Part shown: piece by piece, positions 26,181 through 33,924 of the stretch
Layout: every line of letters begins with the position of its first letter
How positions within the stretch are numbered: position 1 is the first letter of the stretch
NCBI GenBank assembly: GCA_938042245.1
Contig: CALIRO010000057.1
Location: 1 to 34,948 of the forward strand
DNA: 34,948 nt
DNA from: an uncultured Thermoguttaceae bacterium
Lineage (GTDB): Bacteria; Planctomycetota; Planctomycetia; Pirellulales; Thermoguttaceae
Direction: 5' to 3'
Notes under the pieces: generated by a model
The model's database searches: none
What the model saw: only the letters and a program-made list of their open reading frames with translations
Told to the model about the DNA's origin: nothing
Position numbers and translations under genes: made by a program

Positions 26181-26531
26181 CAGCGTGGCTCGGAACCGGT
26201 TCTCCGAAGGCACCCGCCAGCTTATCCGAATCCCCACAAGGGGCTTTTGTCCCCAGCCAAAACCTTCCGGATGGTCCTCACAAAACCGGGAACCTAGGAA
26301 AACCAAGAGGTACCATGCCGATGGCGGCTTTCAGGGGGAGGCCATTGCTGCCTTGGATTGGCGCTCTGGTTTCCCCGCCCCCGTAGATCCCATCCCAAAA
26401 AGAATCTTGACAATCCCGCAGAACCTGGCAAAAAGGGAAGAACGTGGGCAACTTCTTTTTCCAATGGGTTGTAAGCCTGCGGGGGTAGCGTCTGCGTCTC
26501 CCCTGGTACCAGCAATCGGAAGGATTTGTTG
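26181..26531. other. 351-bp interval after rplU
   Basis: A short hairpin TCGGA/TCCGA at 26190-26207, 10 bp past the rplU stop, is the only terminator-like structure, without a U-tract. TTGACA occurs at 26407-26412 but the -10 position reads AAAAAG, so I do not call a promoter. No rpmA and no other gene seen. Confidence 0.45.
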
Positions 26532-27815
26532 ATGCCGGGCAGAGCCTCGAAAAAGTTTTCCGGGCAAAGAATCCCTCCCGGTCAAAGAGCTTCGGACAGC
26601 GGAGGTCTTAGGCTGCCGGAACCGGATTTAAAACAGGCAGAAAGCCTGGTAATGGAGCTGCTGGCCATTCCGGGCCGGAGCGGAGAGGAAGGGCAGATAT
26701 TAGAGTTTATTGCGCGGAAGCTCCGGGGGGCGGGTTTACCGAAATCGGCTCTGGTGTGGGATCCGGTCCATCAGCGATCTCCTTTGGGCGGACAGGTAGG
26801 CAATTTGGTGGTTCGGTTGCCGGGGTCGGTACGTGGGCCGCGTCGGCTGTTGATGGCCCATGTAGATACGGTCCCGTTGTGTGTGGGCGCTCGGCCGGTG
26901 CGCCGGGCAGACCGGATTGTTCCAGCCGATTCCAATACCGCCCTAGGGGCGGACAATCGGGCGGGGGCCGCCGTGGTGCTTTCGGCCGCCTTAGAAGTGC
27001 TCCGGCAACGTCTGAAGCATCCGCCACTGGTATTTGTCTGGACGGTGCAGGAAGAGGTAGGACTTTTGGGCGCCCGGTTTGCCAAGCTGGGACTTCTGGG
27101 CAAACCGAAATTGGCCTTCAACTTCGACGGCGGCCCAAGCCATAAAGTTACTATCGGCGCTACCGGCGGCCAGCGGATGCATATCCGAATTCTTGGACAG
27201 GCCAGTCATGCCGGGGTAGCCCCCCAGGACGGAGTTAGTGCCATTGTAGTGGCTGGGTTGGCTATTGCCTGGCTTCAGCAAGAGGGCTGGCATGGCTTGG
27301 TGGAAAAACCGGAAGGCCGAGGCACTGCCAATATCGGCCGAATCCACGGCGGCGTGGCGACCAATGTGGTCAGCCCGGAAGTGGAACTGCACGCGGAAGC
27401 CCGAAGCCATGATCCGGCCTTCCGCCGAAAAATTGTGCAAACCATTCGGGAGGCGTTTGAGCGAGCGGCCCAGCAGGTGCAAAACATCCACGGCCAACAA
27501 GCCCGCATTCTCTGGCAGGAACAGAGCGATTACGAGGCGTTTCGGCTGGCCGACGATGCGCCGTGTGTTCTGGTCGCCGAAGCCGCCCTCCGATCCGTTG
27601 GCGCCACGCCGGAGCGAGCTATCTCCCAAGGCGGGCTAGACGCCAATTGGATGACCCATCGAGGCATTCCTACCGTTACGCTCGGCTGCGGCCAGGTCAA
27701 TCCGCATACCTGTCAAGAGTATTTAGTCCTACCGGAATTCTGGCAGGCTTGCCGAGTAGCCCTCCGATTAGCCACGGCAACCGAATCGGTGCTCAGTTTG
27801 CACGAAAGACCTTAA
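26532..27815 (+). CDS. M20-family metallopeptidase, tripeptidase T-like
   Basis: 427 residues from ATG 26532, with GGAAGGA (26517-26523) 8 nt upstream; two TTG codons just before are ignored. Two-zinc M20 site: H110 and D112 in MAHVDTVP, bridging D141 in GADNRAG, general base E174 and ligand E175 in QEEVGL, D199 in NFDGG, H392 in NPHTCQEY. A dimerisation (lid) domain occupies about 205-325 (ATGGQRMHIRILGQASHAG...), placing it in the PepT/M20B branch, which removes the N-terminal residue of tripeptides in the cytoplasm. The first 30 residues are an unstructured, basic extension. Substrate range is not readable. Confidence 0.9.
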   Translation: MPGRASKKFSGQRIPPGQRASDSGGLRLPEPDLKQAESLVMELLAIPGRSGEEGQILEFIARKLRGAGLPKSALVWDPVHQRSPLGGQVGNLVVRLPGSVRGPRRLLMAHVDTVPLCVGARPVRRADRIVPADSNTALGADNRAGAAVVLSAALEVLRQRLKHPPLVFVWTVQEEVGLLGARFAKLGLLGKPKLAFNFDGGPSHKVTIGATGGQRMHIRILGQASHAGVAPQDGVSAIVVAGLAIAWLQQEGWHGLVEKPEGRGTANIGRIHGGVATNVVSPEVELHAEARSHDPAFRRKIVQTIREAFERAAQQVQNIHGQQARILWQEQSDYEAFRLADDAPCVLVAEAALRSVGATPERAISQGGLDANWMTHRGIPTVTLGCGQVNPHTCQEYLVLPEFWQACRVALRLATATESVLSLHERP

Positions 27816-27885
27816 TTCCGCTTGTTTTTCGGCCTTCGGTTGACCGGGGATTTGGTTTGCGCAGAGAAAACCCGTGGCGCATGGG

Positions 27886-27894
27886 TGGTATAAA
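27886..27894 (+). promoter_or_regulatory. Extended -10 promoter candidate for the PQQ-propeller gene
   Basis: TG-G-TATAAA at 27886-27894, about 70 bp upstream of the gene. The TGn element can replace a good -35, and none is seen 17 bp upstream. Confidence 0.4.
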
Positions 27895-27965
27895 AAGGAA
27901 TATGGAATGTTGGGGCCCATAAGGGCGGGTCGCCAAAACAAGAGGATTTCTGAGGAGGAGTTCGG

Positions 27966-29330
27966 ATGAGGAAGCACCGAGAGTTGTTTTGGCCAGTGGT
28001 TGCTGTGGCCGTGGGTTGGTTTTTGCTGGGGGTGTATGAAGCTGCTTTGGGTGGGCAGGCGGATGGGCTGATTGCTTCGCCGGAGCCGGATTGGCCCCAG
28101 TGGCGGGGACCTCGCCGGGACGCTGTCTGGGACGAAAAGGGCCTGCTGCCCTCCTGGCCAGAAGGCGGGCCAAAATTACTTTGGAAGATCGGCGGGTTGG
28201 GCCGGGGTTGGTCCAGCCCGATCGTCGTCGGCCAAACCATCTACATTACCGGCGACGTGGAAGATGACCTGGTGATTTTTGCCCTGGATATTGGGGACGG
28301 TTCGGTCCGGTGGAAGAGCAAAAACGGGCAGGCTTGGAAAGGCTCCTATCCGGGTTGCCGAGCTGCTTGCACCTATTCGGAAGGACGGATCTACCATCTG
28401 AATGCGCATGGCCGATTGGCCTGCCTGGATGCCCAAACAGGACGGGAAATCTGGGCGGTGGATATTCTGGATCGGTTTCAGGCCGAGAATATTACCTGGG
28501 CGCTGAGCGAATGTGTGCTGGTTGAGGGGGATCGGGTGTGGGTAACCCCGGGCGGGCCGAAGGCGCTGATGGCCGCCCTGGACAAAAAGACCGGCCAGAC
28601 CGTGCTCACTACGCCGCCGCTGGGAGGCGAACCGACCTCGCACTCCTCTCCGATTTTGTTCCGGTATGGCGGTCGGCGGGTGATTGCCCAATGTTCCTCT
28701 GGGCATGGATTTGGCATTGACGCCGATAGCGGTAAACTGCTTTGGACGGTGCCGCTGCGGAACCGCTGGCTGACCAATGTCTCGACGCCCATTTTTGCGC
28801 AGGGGGCGGTCTATTATGTAACGCCCTATGCGGAGCTAGGTCGGCTGTATCGACTTACGCCCACGCCGGAGGGCATCCGGGCCGAGCATGTCTGGACCCA
28901 TCCGTTGGATTCAGTTACCGGCAGCGGCGTGTGGGTAGATGGGGTGCTGTATTCGGCTGGATACCGGCATCCGAAATGGTGGTTTGCCGTGGATTGGCAG
29001 ACCGGCAAGACGCTTGCCGAATTGCGAGCCTTTACCACCGGCGCAGCGGTGTATGCGGATGGTCGGCTGTATATTTTGGACGAGCAGGGGCAGGTGGGGC
29101 TAATCAAAGCTGGACGGGATCGGCTAGAAATTGTAGGCCGATTCCGCCTGGTGGAGGAAAAAGTGCGGGATGCCTGGGCCCATCCGGTGCTTTGCCATGG
29201 TCGGCTGTATCTGCGGTATCATGATCATTTGTGGTGCTATGAGGTGAAGCAGTCGACGCCGGGAACATTTTCCGGAAAGCCCCCGACGATGACGACATCG
29301 CCTCCAATCCAAATCCAAAATACCCCCTGA
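27966..29330 (+). CDS. Exported PQQ-like (BamB-type) beta-propeller protein
   Basis: 454 residues from ATG 27966 with GAGGAGGAG 5 nt upstream. A signal peptide or anchor (residues 9-30, FWPVVAVAVGWFLLGVYEA) is followed by PDWPQWRGPRRDAVWDE, a planctomycete-typical opening of PQQ-like propellers, then repeats with the A-L-D-x-x-x-G-x-x-x-W motif (ALDIGDGSVRWK, CLDAQTGREIWA, ALDKKTGQTVL, GIDADSGKLLWT, AVDWQTGKTL). The binding motif of the fold is present but the residues that hold the quinone in real dehydrogenases were not looked for in detail; most such proteins do not bind PQQ. The protein is probably periplasmic, with a binding or scaffolding role. Convergent with the MFS gene (79 bp). Confidence 0.85.
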   Translation: MRKHRELFWPVVAVAVGWFLLGVYEAALGGQADGLIASPEPDWPQWRGPRRDAVWDEKGLLPSWPEGGPKLLWKIGGLGRGWSSPIVVGQTIYITGDVEDDLVIFALDIGDGSVRWKSKNGQAWKGSYPGCRAACTYSEGRIYHLNAHGRLACLDAQTGREIWAVDILDRFQAENITWALSECVLVEGDRVWVTPGGPKALMAALDKKTGQTVLTTPPLGGEPTSHSSPILFRYGGRRVIAQCSSGHGFGIDADSGKLLWTVPLRNRWLTNVSTPIFAQGAVYYVTPYAELGRLYRLTPTPEGIRAEHVWTHPLDSVTGSGVWVDGVLYSAGYRHPKWWFAVDWQTGKTLAELRAFTTGAAVYADGRLYILDEQGQVGLIKAGRDRLEIVGRFRLVEEKVRDAWAHPVLCHGRLYLRYHDHLWCYEVKQSTPGTFSGKPPTMTTSPPIQIQNTP

Positions 29331-29409
29331 TATCTTTTCTGAAGCGACAATCCCTACGATGACCAGATTACCGGGGATGACGGGAAACAACCCACGTCCT
29401 GAAGCCGGC

Positions 29410-30843
29410 TTACTGCTGGGAGGCCTGGTCATTTTGTTCGGCCAGCAGTTTGGTAACCAGACTGCCGTCCAATTCGGCCAGGGGAAGCTGCGGCGGGATG
29501 GCTCCTGTGCGGCGGGGTTCGGCAATCCAAAAGGTCAACACGCCCGAGACCAGCAACAATGCGGCCGCCGTAGCAAAGACCGGCCTATACCCGATATGCT
29601 CTACTGCCCAACCGGCTCCGGGCGCCAGGAGATACGGAATAGCCACACAAAGGTTCACGGTACTTAGATACCTGGGATGGCGATGGGGAGGGCAGGTTTC
29701 TAGGACATAATTGTTCAATATTGGAAGCAGCAGCGGCGAAATTCCTAGGGGAATAAAAATCAACCAGGAGAGGTTCCCGCTGAGGCTGGCTGGCAGCAGC
29801 GTCAAACCGGCCGCCAACATCGGCGCCCCGGCCGCCCCAAAAATCAGCAGCCGTAAGGTAAGCCGATTCCCCCAGGCGTCGGCCATCGGCCCAACCAAAA
29901 GACTGAATAAACCTACAGCGATGTTCTGGGTGATGGCAAATCGCATCAGCTCCACCGGCGGACACTGAAATCTTCCCAACGCCAAAGCCTGATAATGAGG
30001 CGTTACAATCAAGCCAGCGCCTAAGCAGATAGCCGTCAGACCCACCCGCCGTAAATTCCCATCGGCTTGCAGAGCCAGGAGCATTTCTCGCAGGTTTCGG
30101 CTCCGGCGAGGCCGAAGGACCCCTAAAGGGGCGTCGGCTGGTTCCCGCAGCGCCAAGGCCACCACCCCCGAGCCGCACAAACACCCTGCCACCCAAAGAA
30201 AAATTAGATGGAAATGTGGCTGGCCGAGCTGATTGCCTTCTAACCAACCGGGCAACAATGCCCAAGCAAACCCGGTAGCGGCCAAAGTGCCCCAGAAGGT
30301 GGCTCGGCGGAGGAGTCGACCCCGATAGGTAGGCCGAATCAGTTTCCCCTGCACCGTGCCAAACGAAAGCAAATAAAAACCATTCAGGACAAAAAACAGA
30401 AAGTAACAGGCCATCACCCCCAACGCCAGCACCAGACTGGCCTGCCCGGCGCTAGCGATCCATAGGGCGGCCATGGCCAGCAGAGGCAGAGCCATGGAGG
30501 CGGCAAAGGCGGCCAAAGCCCGCTTCTTCTGCGCCATCCGCCGAAGCCGAGCCGCTAAAAAAATCTGCGAACCACCCTGCCCAAACCGATTCAGCACCGG
30601 CAAAAACCCTCGCAGCAGCCCAGCCCCTGGCCCTGCCGCTGCATCCAAAAACGCCGGCATGATCACGCTCTCGGTCTTAAAGATCCAGCCCACGCAATAG
30701 ACGATCTGATGGCCAGCCAGGATCCACAGGTTCCGCTTCTCCTCAGCTTCCACCTGAGGACTGGCCAACCATCCCTGGGCTAGAGTGCTGGAAGGTGGGC
30801 ACCCGGAAGGAGGACTTTTCGGCAGCTCAGGCAACACGTCCAT
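29410..30843 (-). CDS. MFS-type multi-pass transporter
   Basis: 477 residues from ATG 30843 (GAGGG very close upstream; a GTG at 30936 would add 31 residues without a better site). About twelve hydrophobic helices, for example ALAAFAASMALPLLAMAALW, SLVLALGVMACYFLFFVLNG, LIFLWVAGCLCGSGVVALAL, YLLAPGAGWAVEHIGY and PVFATAAALLLVSGVLTFWI. The cytoplasmic loop after helix 2 is basic (AARLRRMAQKKRAL), and the helix 6-7 loop is long and charged (LREPADAPLGVLRPRRSRNL). A GPMADAWGNRLTLR motif in the second half matches the MFS loop signature G-x-x-x-D-x-x-G-x-R. Substrate unknown. Confidence 0.8.
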   Translation of the reverse strand: MDVLPELPKSPPSGCPPSSTLAQGWLASPQVEAEEKRNLWILAGHQIVYCVGWIFKTESVIMPAFLDAAAGPGAGLLRGFLPVLNRFGQGGSQIFLAARLRRMAQKKRALAAFAASMALPLLAMAALWIASAGQASLVLALGVMACYFLFFVLNGFYLLSFGTVQGKLIRPTYRGRLLRRATFWGTLAATGFAWALLPGWLEGNQLGQPHFHLIFLWVAGCLCGSGVVALALREPADAPLGVLRPRRSRNLREMLLALQADGNLRRVGLTAICLGAGLIVTPHYQALALGRFQCPPVELMRFAITQNIAVGLFSLLVGPMADAWGNRLTLRLLIFGAAGAPMLAAGLTLLPASLSGNLSWLIFIPLGISPLLLPILNNYVLETCPPHRHPRYLSTVNLCVAIPYLLAPGAGWAVEHIGYRPVFATAAALLLVSGVLTFWIAEPRRTGAIPPQLPLAELDGSLVTKLLAEQNDQASQQ

Positions 30844-31373
30844 AGCCCTCAATATAGAATCTTTCTGGGCAGCGTGCCACTGCCTACCCAGGCTCCGGTC
30901 CAGCCTGCCTTGAAGGGGTGGCGATGGAAAAAGCACCCTCCGTTGGAACCGGCCCCCAGAGTATCTACAATAGCTCTATAGGCTCTCAGGAGAGTGCCCC
31001 AGACGCTGGCATGGGGAATTGGGTTTCTGCGTTTATGTGGTTATCGCGGTATACCTCTACCGAGGCTGCCAAGCACAGGCCCAGCCGGCATCCTAGCCTA
31101 GGGATAGCGTCCCATAGGTTTATGGGGTCCAAGCAGGGGCCTCGGGCGTTTCCTTGCTCAGGTGGAAATGTTCTGCGCAGACGGATGCCCTCGGGGGAAC
31201 CTGCTTGGAACCTAAGGATTCCGACTGTTTCAGAAGGCGTCGGCTAAAGCACTGCAGAGATCATCCCGCCTTGCTTGTGTTCGATGCCACGCAGGGCGTC
31301 GGCCACAAGCAGGGCGGCAACCGCACCGGCCGATTCGGTTCCCAGCGGTTAGGCCGGCGAGAGGAGAGGTTGG
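30844..31373. other. Divergent interval with a long, structured leader of the DUF3592 operon
   Basis: Between the MFS gene (minus) and DUF3592 operon (plus). A promoter at 30943-30971 would leave a leader of almost 400 nt. It contains CCTAG-C-CTAGG (31092-31102), GGGA-TAGCG-TCCC (31101-31113) and the perfect CCCATA-GGTT-TATGGG (31111-31126), which overlap and can fold alternatively. Open frames in the leader have no protein character. No riboswitch class or known RNA recognised. Confidence 0.45.
30943..30971 (+). promoter_or_regulatory. Sigma70-type promoter candidate for the DUF3592 operon
   Basis: TTGGAA (30943-30948), 17-bp spacer, TACAAT (30966-30971); four and five of six consensus matches at ideal spacing. 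It is about 400 bp from the first start codon, so a second, nearer promoter cannot be excluded. Confidence 0.5.
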
Positions 31374-32672
31374 TTGGCTCGGTGGTTTCGGTTTTATGAG
31401 AAAAAGCGGGGACATCGCCGTACTGGCTCCCCGGTTTTGGGGATGCTAGGGGAACTCTGTTTCCATGGGGCGGTCTTCTTTTTAGGATGCCTGGGATTGG
31501 CACTGATTTTGGTCAGTGTGGTGATTCCCGATTGGCGCCAGAATCGGGAGTTTATCCAGACTGACTGTACCGTGCTGGATACGGGGGTGGCCAAAACGGA
31601 AAAAAACGGCGTGGTTTTGTATCGGCCTGTCCTTCGGATTCGCTACCAAGTGGCCGGCGAAACCAAGGTAATCGCCGCTCATGAACCCTCTAGTCGGTAC
31701 ACGGAAGACCCCAAGCAGGCCGAAGCCTGGGTCCAAGCCTTTGTGCCGGGGCAGAAATATCCGTGTTGGTACGACCCGGCCAATCCGGATAGGGTGGTGC
31801 TGGTGCGGGGGTATCATTGGGGGTATTGGTTCTTTTTGCTGGTGCCGGCGGCGTTGGTAGGGGTGGGAGGGGCTGGGCTGATCTATGGGCTGATTCGATG
31901 GGGCACTTCGGCCGAACGCCGCGCCGTGTGGACCCAACAGGCCCAGGCCCTTTCCCGCTCCGAAGGCCCCTCGGCCCCAGTTTCTGCGTGGCCTGGCATC
32001 CCCTTGGCCCCAGAGCCGAACGAAAGCCCAGGAACCACGTTGGCCTACCGGCTGCCGATGGTTTCCCAACGAGGCTGGGCTCTGGCTGCTTCTTTTGTCT
32101 TCTGTGTGCTGTGGAATGGGGTGGTATTGATCTTTGTTATCCTCCTGGTAAGCCGATACCTCCATGGATCGCCCGATTGGGTGGGTACCGCTTTTCTCGT
32201 CCCGTTCGGGCTGATAGGCGGGGCAAGCATCTATTGGTTCTTCCGAGAGTTCATCTTGGCTGCCATCATCGGACCGACCATCGTGGAAGTCTCCGAGCAT
32301 CCTCTGCGGGCAGGCGGAAGATATGAATTGTTTCTAGCTCAAGCCGGTCGCCTGAAGATGAAATTTTTAGAAATCCTCTTGGTCTGTGAGGAGGAAGCCA
32401 TCTATCGCCAAGGCACCACCACCCGCCGGGAGACGGTGCGGGTGTATGAGGACCGGCTGTTTCGGCAAGAGGATTTTCGGATTGCCACTGCCGAAGGGTT
32501 CCAAACTCACTGTCGGTTCACGGTCCCGCCCACGGCCATGCATTCCTTCCTCTCTCCCCATAACAAAGTGCAATGGACGATTCTGGTCCATGGGGAGGCC
32601 CACGGCTGGCCGCCCTACCAACGCCGATTTCCCTTGATTATTCTGCCAGCCAACACGGAGGACCGCCTCTAG
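31374..32672 (+). CDS. DUF3592-type membrane protein with C-terminal arrestin-like region
   Basis: 432 residues from TTG 31374, preceded by GAGGAG (31361-31366) 7 nt upstream. Four hydrophobic helices at about 29-51, 149-173, 235-260 and 270-290; the first pair flanks an exported or periplasmic DUF3592-type domain (TDCTVLDTGVAK, then RIRYQVAGET, FVPGQKYPCWYDPANPDRVVL). The C-terminal 140 residues are strand-rich and end like an arrestin/immunoglobulin sandwich (FTVPPTAMHSF, then VQWTILVHGE, FPLIILPAN), probably cytoplasmic. Its stop codon TAG shares a G with the GTG of the next gene. Function unknown; see the operon partners. Confidence 0.75.
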   Translation: MARWFRFYEKKRGHRRTGSPVLGMLGELCFHGAVFFLGCLGLALILVSVVIPDWRQNREFIQTDCTVLDTGVAKTEKNGVVLYRPVLRIRYQVAGETKVIAAHEPSSRYTEDPKQAEAWVQAFVPGQKYPCWYDPANPDRVVLVRGYHWGYWFFLLVPAALVGVGGAGLIYGLIRWGTSAERRAVWTQQAQALSRSEGPSAPVSAWPGIPLAPEPNESPGTTLAYRLPMVSQRGWALAASFVFCVLWNGVVLIFVILLVSRYLHGSPDWVGTAFLVPFGLIGGASIYWFFREFILAAIIGPTIVEVSEHPLRAGGRYELFLAQAGRLKMKFLEILLVCEEEAIYRQGTTTRRETVRVYEDRLFRQEDFRIATAEGFQTHCRFTVPPTAMHSFLSPHNKVQWTILVHGEAHGWPPYQRRFPLIILPANTEDRL

Positions 32673-33076
32673 TGCCCCTCCAACCTCAGATGACCATCCG
32701 TTTGGATGCCGAAGCTCGGACCTTTACGCCCGGCAGCACCTTAAGCGGCCAGTACTGGCTGGAAGCCATCCTGCCGGAAGAGGTCAAAGCCATCGAACTA
32801 TCTGTCCTTTGGTACACCGAAGGAAAGGGGGAAGAAGATCTGGGAGTGCACTTTTTCCGACGGGATACTTTAGATCAGCTTAGCTATGCGGCTGGTCGAT
32901 GGATCGGTTCTTTTTCCACGGTGCTGCCACGGAGCCCTTTGAGCTATCAAGGGCTGATCGTTAAGATTGTTTGGGCGGTGCGGGTGCGGCTGTTTTTGGC
33001 CGGCGCCAAACAACACGTCGAAGAGCTTCGATTTCGCCTTGGTTCGGTCTGGACACCGAAAGGAATCGCCAAGTGA
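32672..33076 (+). CDS. Arrestin-like beta-sandwich protein
   Basis: 134 residues from GTG 32672, which overlaps the upstream stop by one base (TAGTG); GGAGG at 32657-32661 is 10 nt upstream. No signal peptide or membrane segment. Strands read FTPGSTLSGQYWLEA, KAIELSVLWYTEGKGEEDLGV, FSTVLPRSPLSYQGLIVKIVW, VRVRLFLAGAK; the LP-x-SP-x-SYxG and I-x-W-x-V-x-V-R motifs recall arrestin N-terminal-type sandwiches. It resembles the C-terminal region of the DUF3592 partner, which suggests the pair share one fold. Overlaps the ATPase gene by 4 bp. Confidence 0.6.
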   Translation: MPLQPQMTIRLDAEARTFTPGSTLSGQYWLEAILPEEVKAIELSVLWYTEGKGEEDLGVHFFRRDTLDQLSYAAGRWIGSFSTVLPRSPLSYQGLIVKIVWAVRVRLFLAGAKQHVEELRFRLGSVWTPKGIAK

Positions 33077-33684
33077 GCACAGGGGCTTCTGACCGGAGTA
33101 ATCCGTTTTCCTCTCGCTATGTGCGTCCAGGGGCTATTCCTTTCTTCTTTCCAGAAGGTTGCAGCTTGGAGGGGCTGGTGCATCGGCTGGAGGAAAACGG
33201 TTGGCAAGGGCAAATCCTGGGGCGGCATGGCAGCGGCAAATCGGCCCTCCTGGCCCATCTGATACCAGCCATCCAACAAGCTGGTCGGCCAACCCGCCTC
33301 TATACCTTGCACCAAGGCGCCCGCCAACTGCCAGAACCCTTCCCTCCCCCCGATCCAGAACCCAGCAGCTTGGTGGTGGTGATTGACGGCTATGAACAGT
33401 TGAGCCGATGGCATCGCTTCCGCCTCCGCCGGCTGTGCCGACAGGCCCAATGGGGGCTGCTGGTTACCGCCCATCGCTCAGTAGGCCTCCCGCTGCTCCT
33501 GCGGCTTCGCCCCGATTTGCAGCTAGCGGAGCAGATCGTCCAATGGCTCCTGCGGGATGGTCCCAGCCTGATTCGCCCCGACGAAATCGCCGCCGCCTAC
33601 CAGGCACATCAGGGCGATCTGCGCGAAATGCTCTTTAGGCTCTACGACCTGTGGGAACAACGCGCCCGAGAAGTTGCCCGGTAG
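33073..33684 (+). CDS. Small P-loop ATPase, third gene of the DUF3592 operon
   Basis: 203 residues from GTG 33073, within the GTGA overlap of the preceding stop; AAAGGA at 33059-33064 is 8 nt upstream. Walker A GRHGSGKS at 50-57, Walker B LVVVIDGYEQ at 100-109, and LLVTAHRS (129-136) in the sensor-1 position. The C-terminal helix GDLREMLFRLYDLWEQ has the look of a winged-helix or lid segment in STAND/AAA-type ATPases. No transmembrane segment. The three genes overlap by 1 and 4 bp, so stoichiometric translation is likely, and the proteins probably act as one membrane-associated complex, with the ATPase driving or gating the DUF3592 protein. Confidence 0.78.
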   Translation: MSTGASDRSNPFSSRYVRPGAIPFFFPEGCSLEGLVHRLEENGWQGQILGRHGSGKSALLAHLIPAIQQAGRPTRLYTLHQGARQLPEPFPPPDPEPSSLVVVIDGYEQLSRWHRFRLRRLCRQAQWGLLVTAHRSVGLPLLLRLRPDLQLAEQIVQWLLRDGPSLIRPDEIAAAYQAHQGDLREMLFRLYDLWEQRAREVAR

Positions 33685-33796
33685 ATTAGACGGCCTATGA
33701 GGATCACCCACCGGGCAGGAGGAACCTCTCCCGTCTTTGGGGGGCAAAACCTCCTCCTTTGGAGCCTCTTCTGCCCCGAATTTTTTCGCCCAAACT

Positions 33797-33826
33797 TTAA
33801 CAATATCTCCCCGGCTGAGTTATAAT
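33797..33826 (+). promoter_or_regulatory. Strong sigma70-type promoter for the beta-strand-repeat protein
   Basis: TTAACA (33797-33802), 18-bp spacer, perfect TATAAT (33821-33826). Predicted transcription start near 33833, giving a leader of about 90 nt to ATG 33925. Confidence 0.65.
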
Positions 33827-33924
33827 CAAAAAGGGGGTTCGCACAAGGCCGTAGAAAACGGGGATGCTAGGACTAAACCTGGGATGTGTACATATATCCA
33901 TCTTTCCTCCGGGAGGATTCTGCT

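Noticed and set aside
26407..26435. TTGACA upstream of the M20 peptidase as a promoter
   Set aside because: The -10 position reads AAAAAG, so there is no supporting second element.
31482..32300. 272-codon minus-strand frame antisense to the DUF3592 gene
   Set aside because: Shadow frame; the plus-strand product has clear membrane helices and coupled partners.
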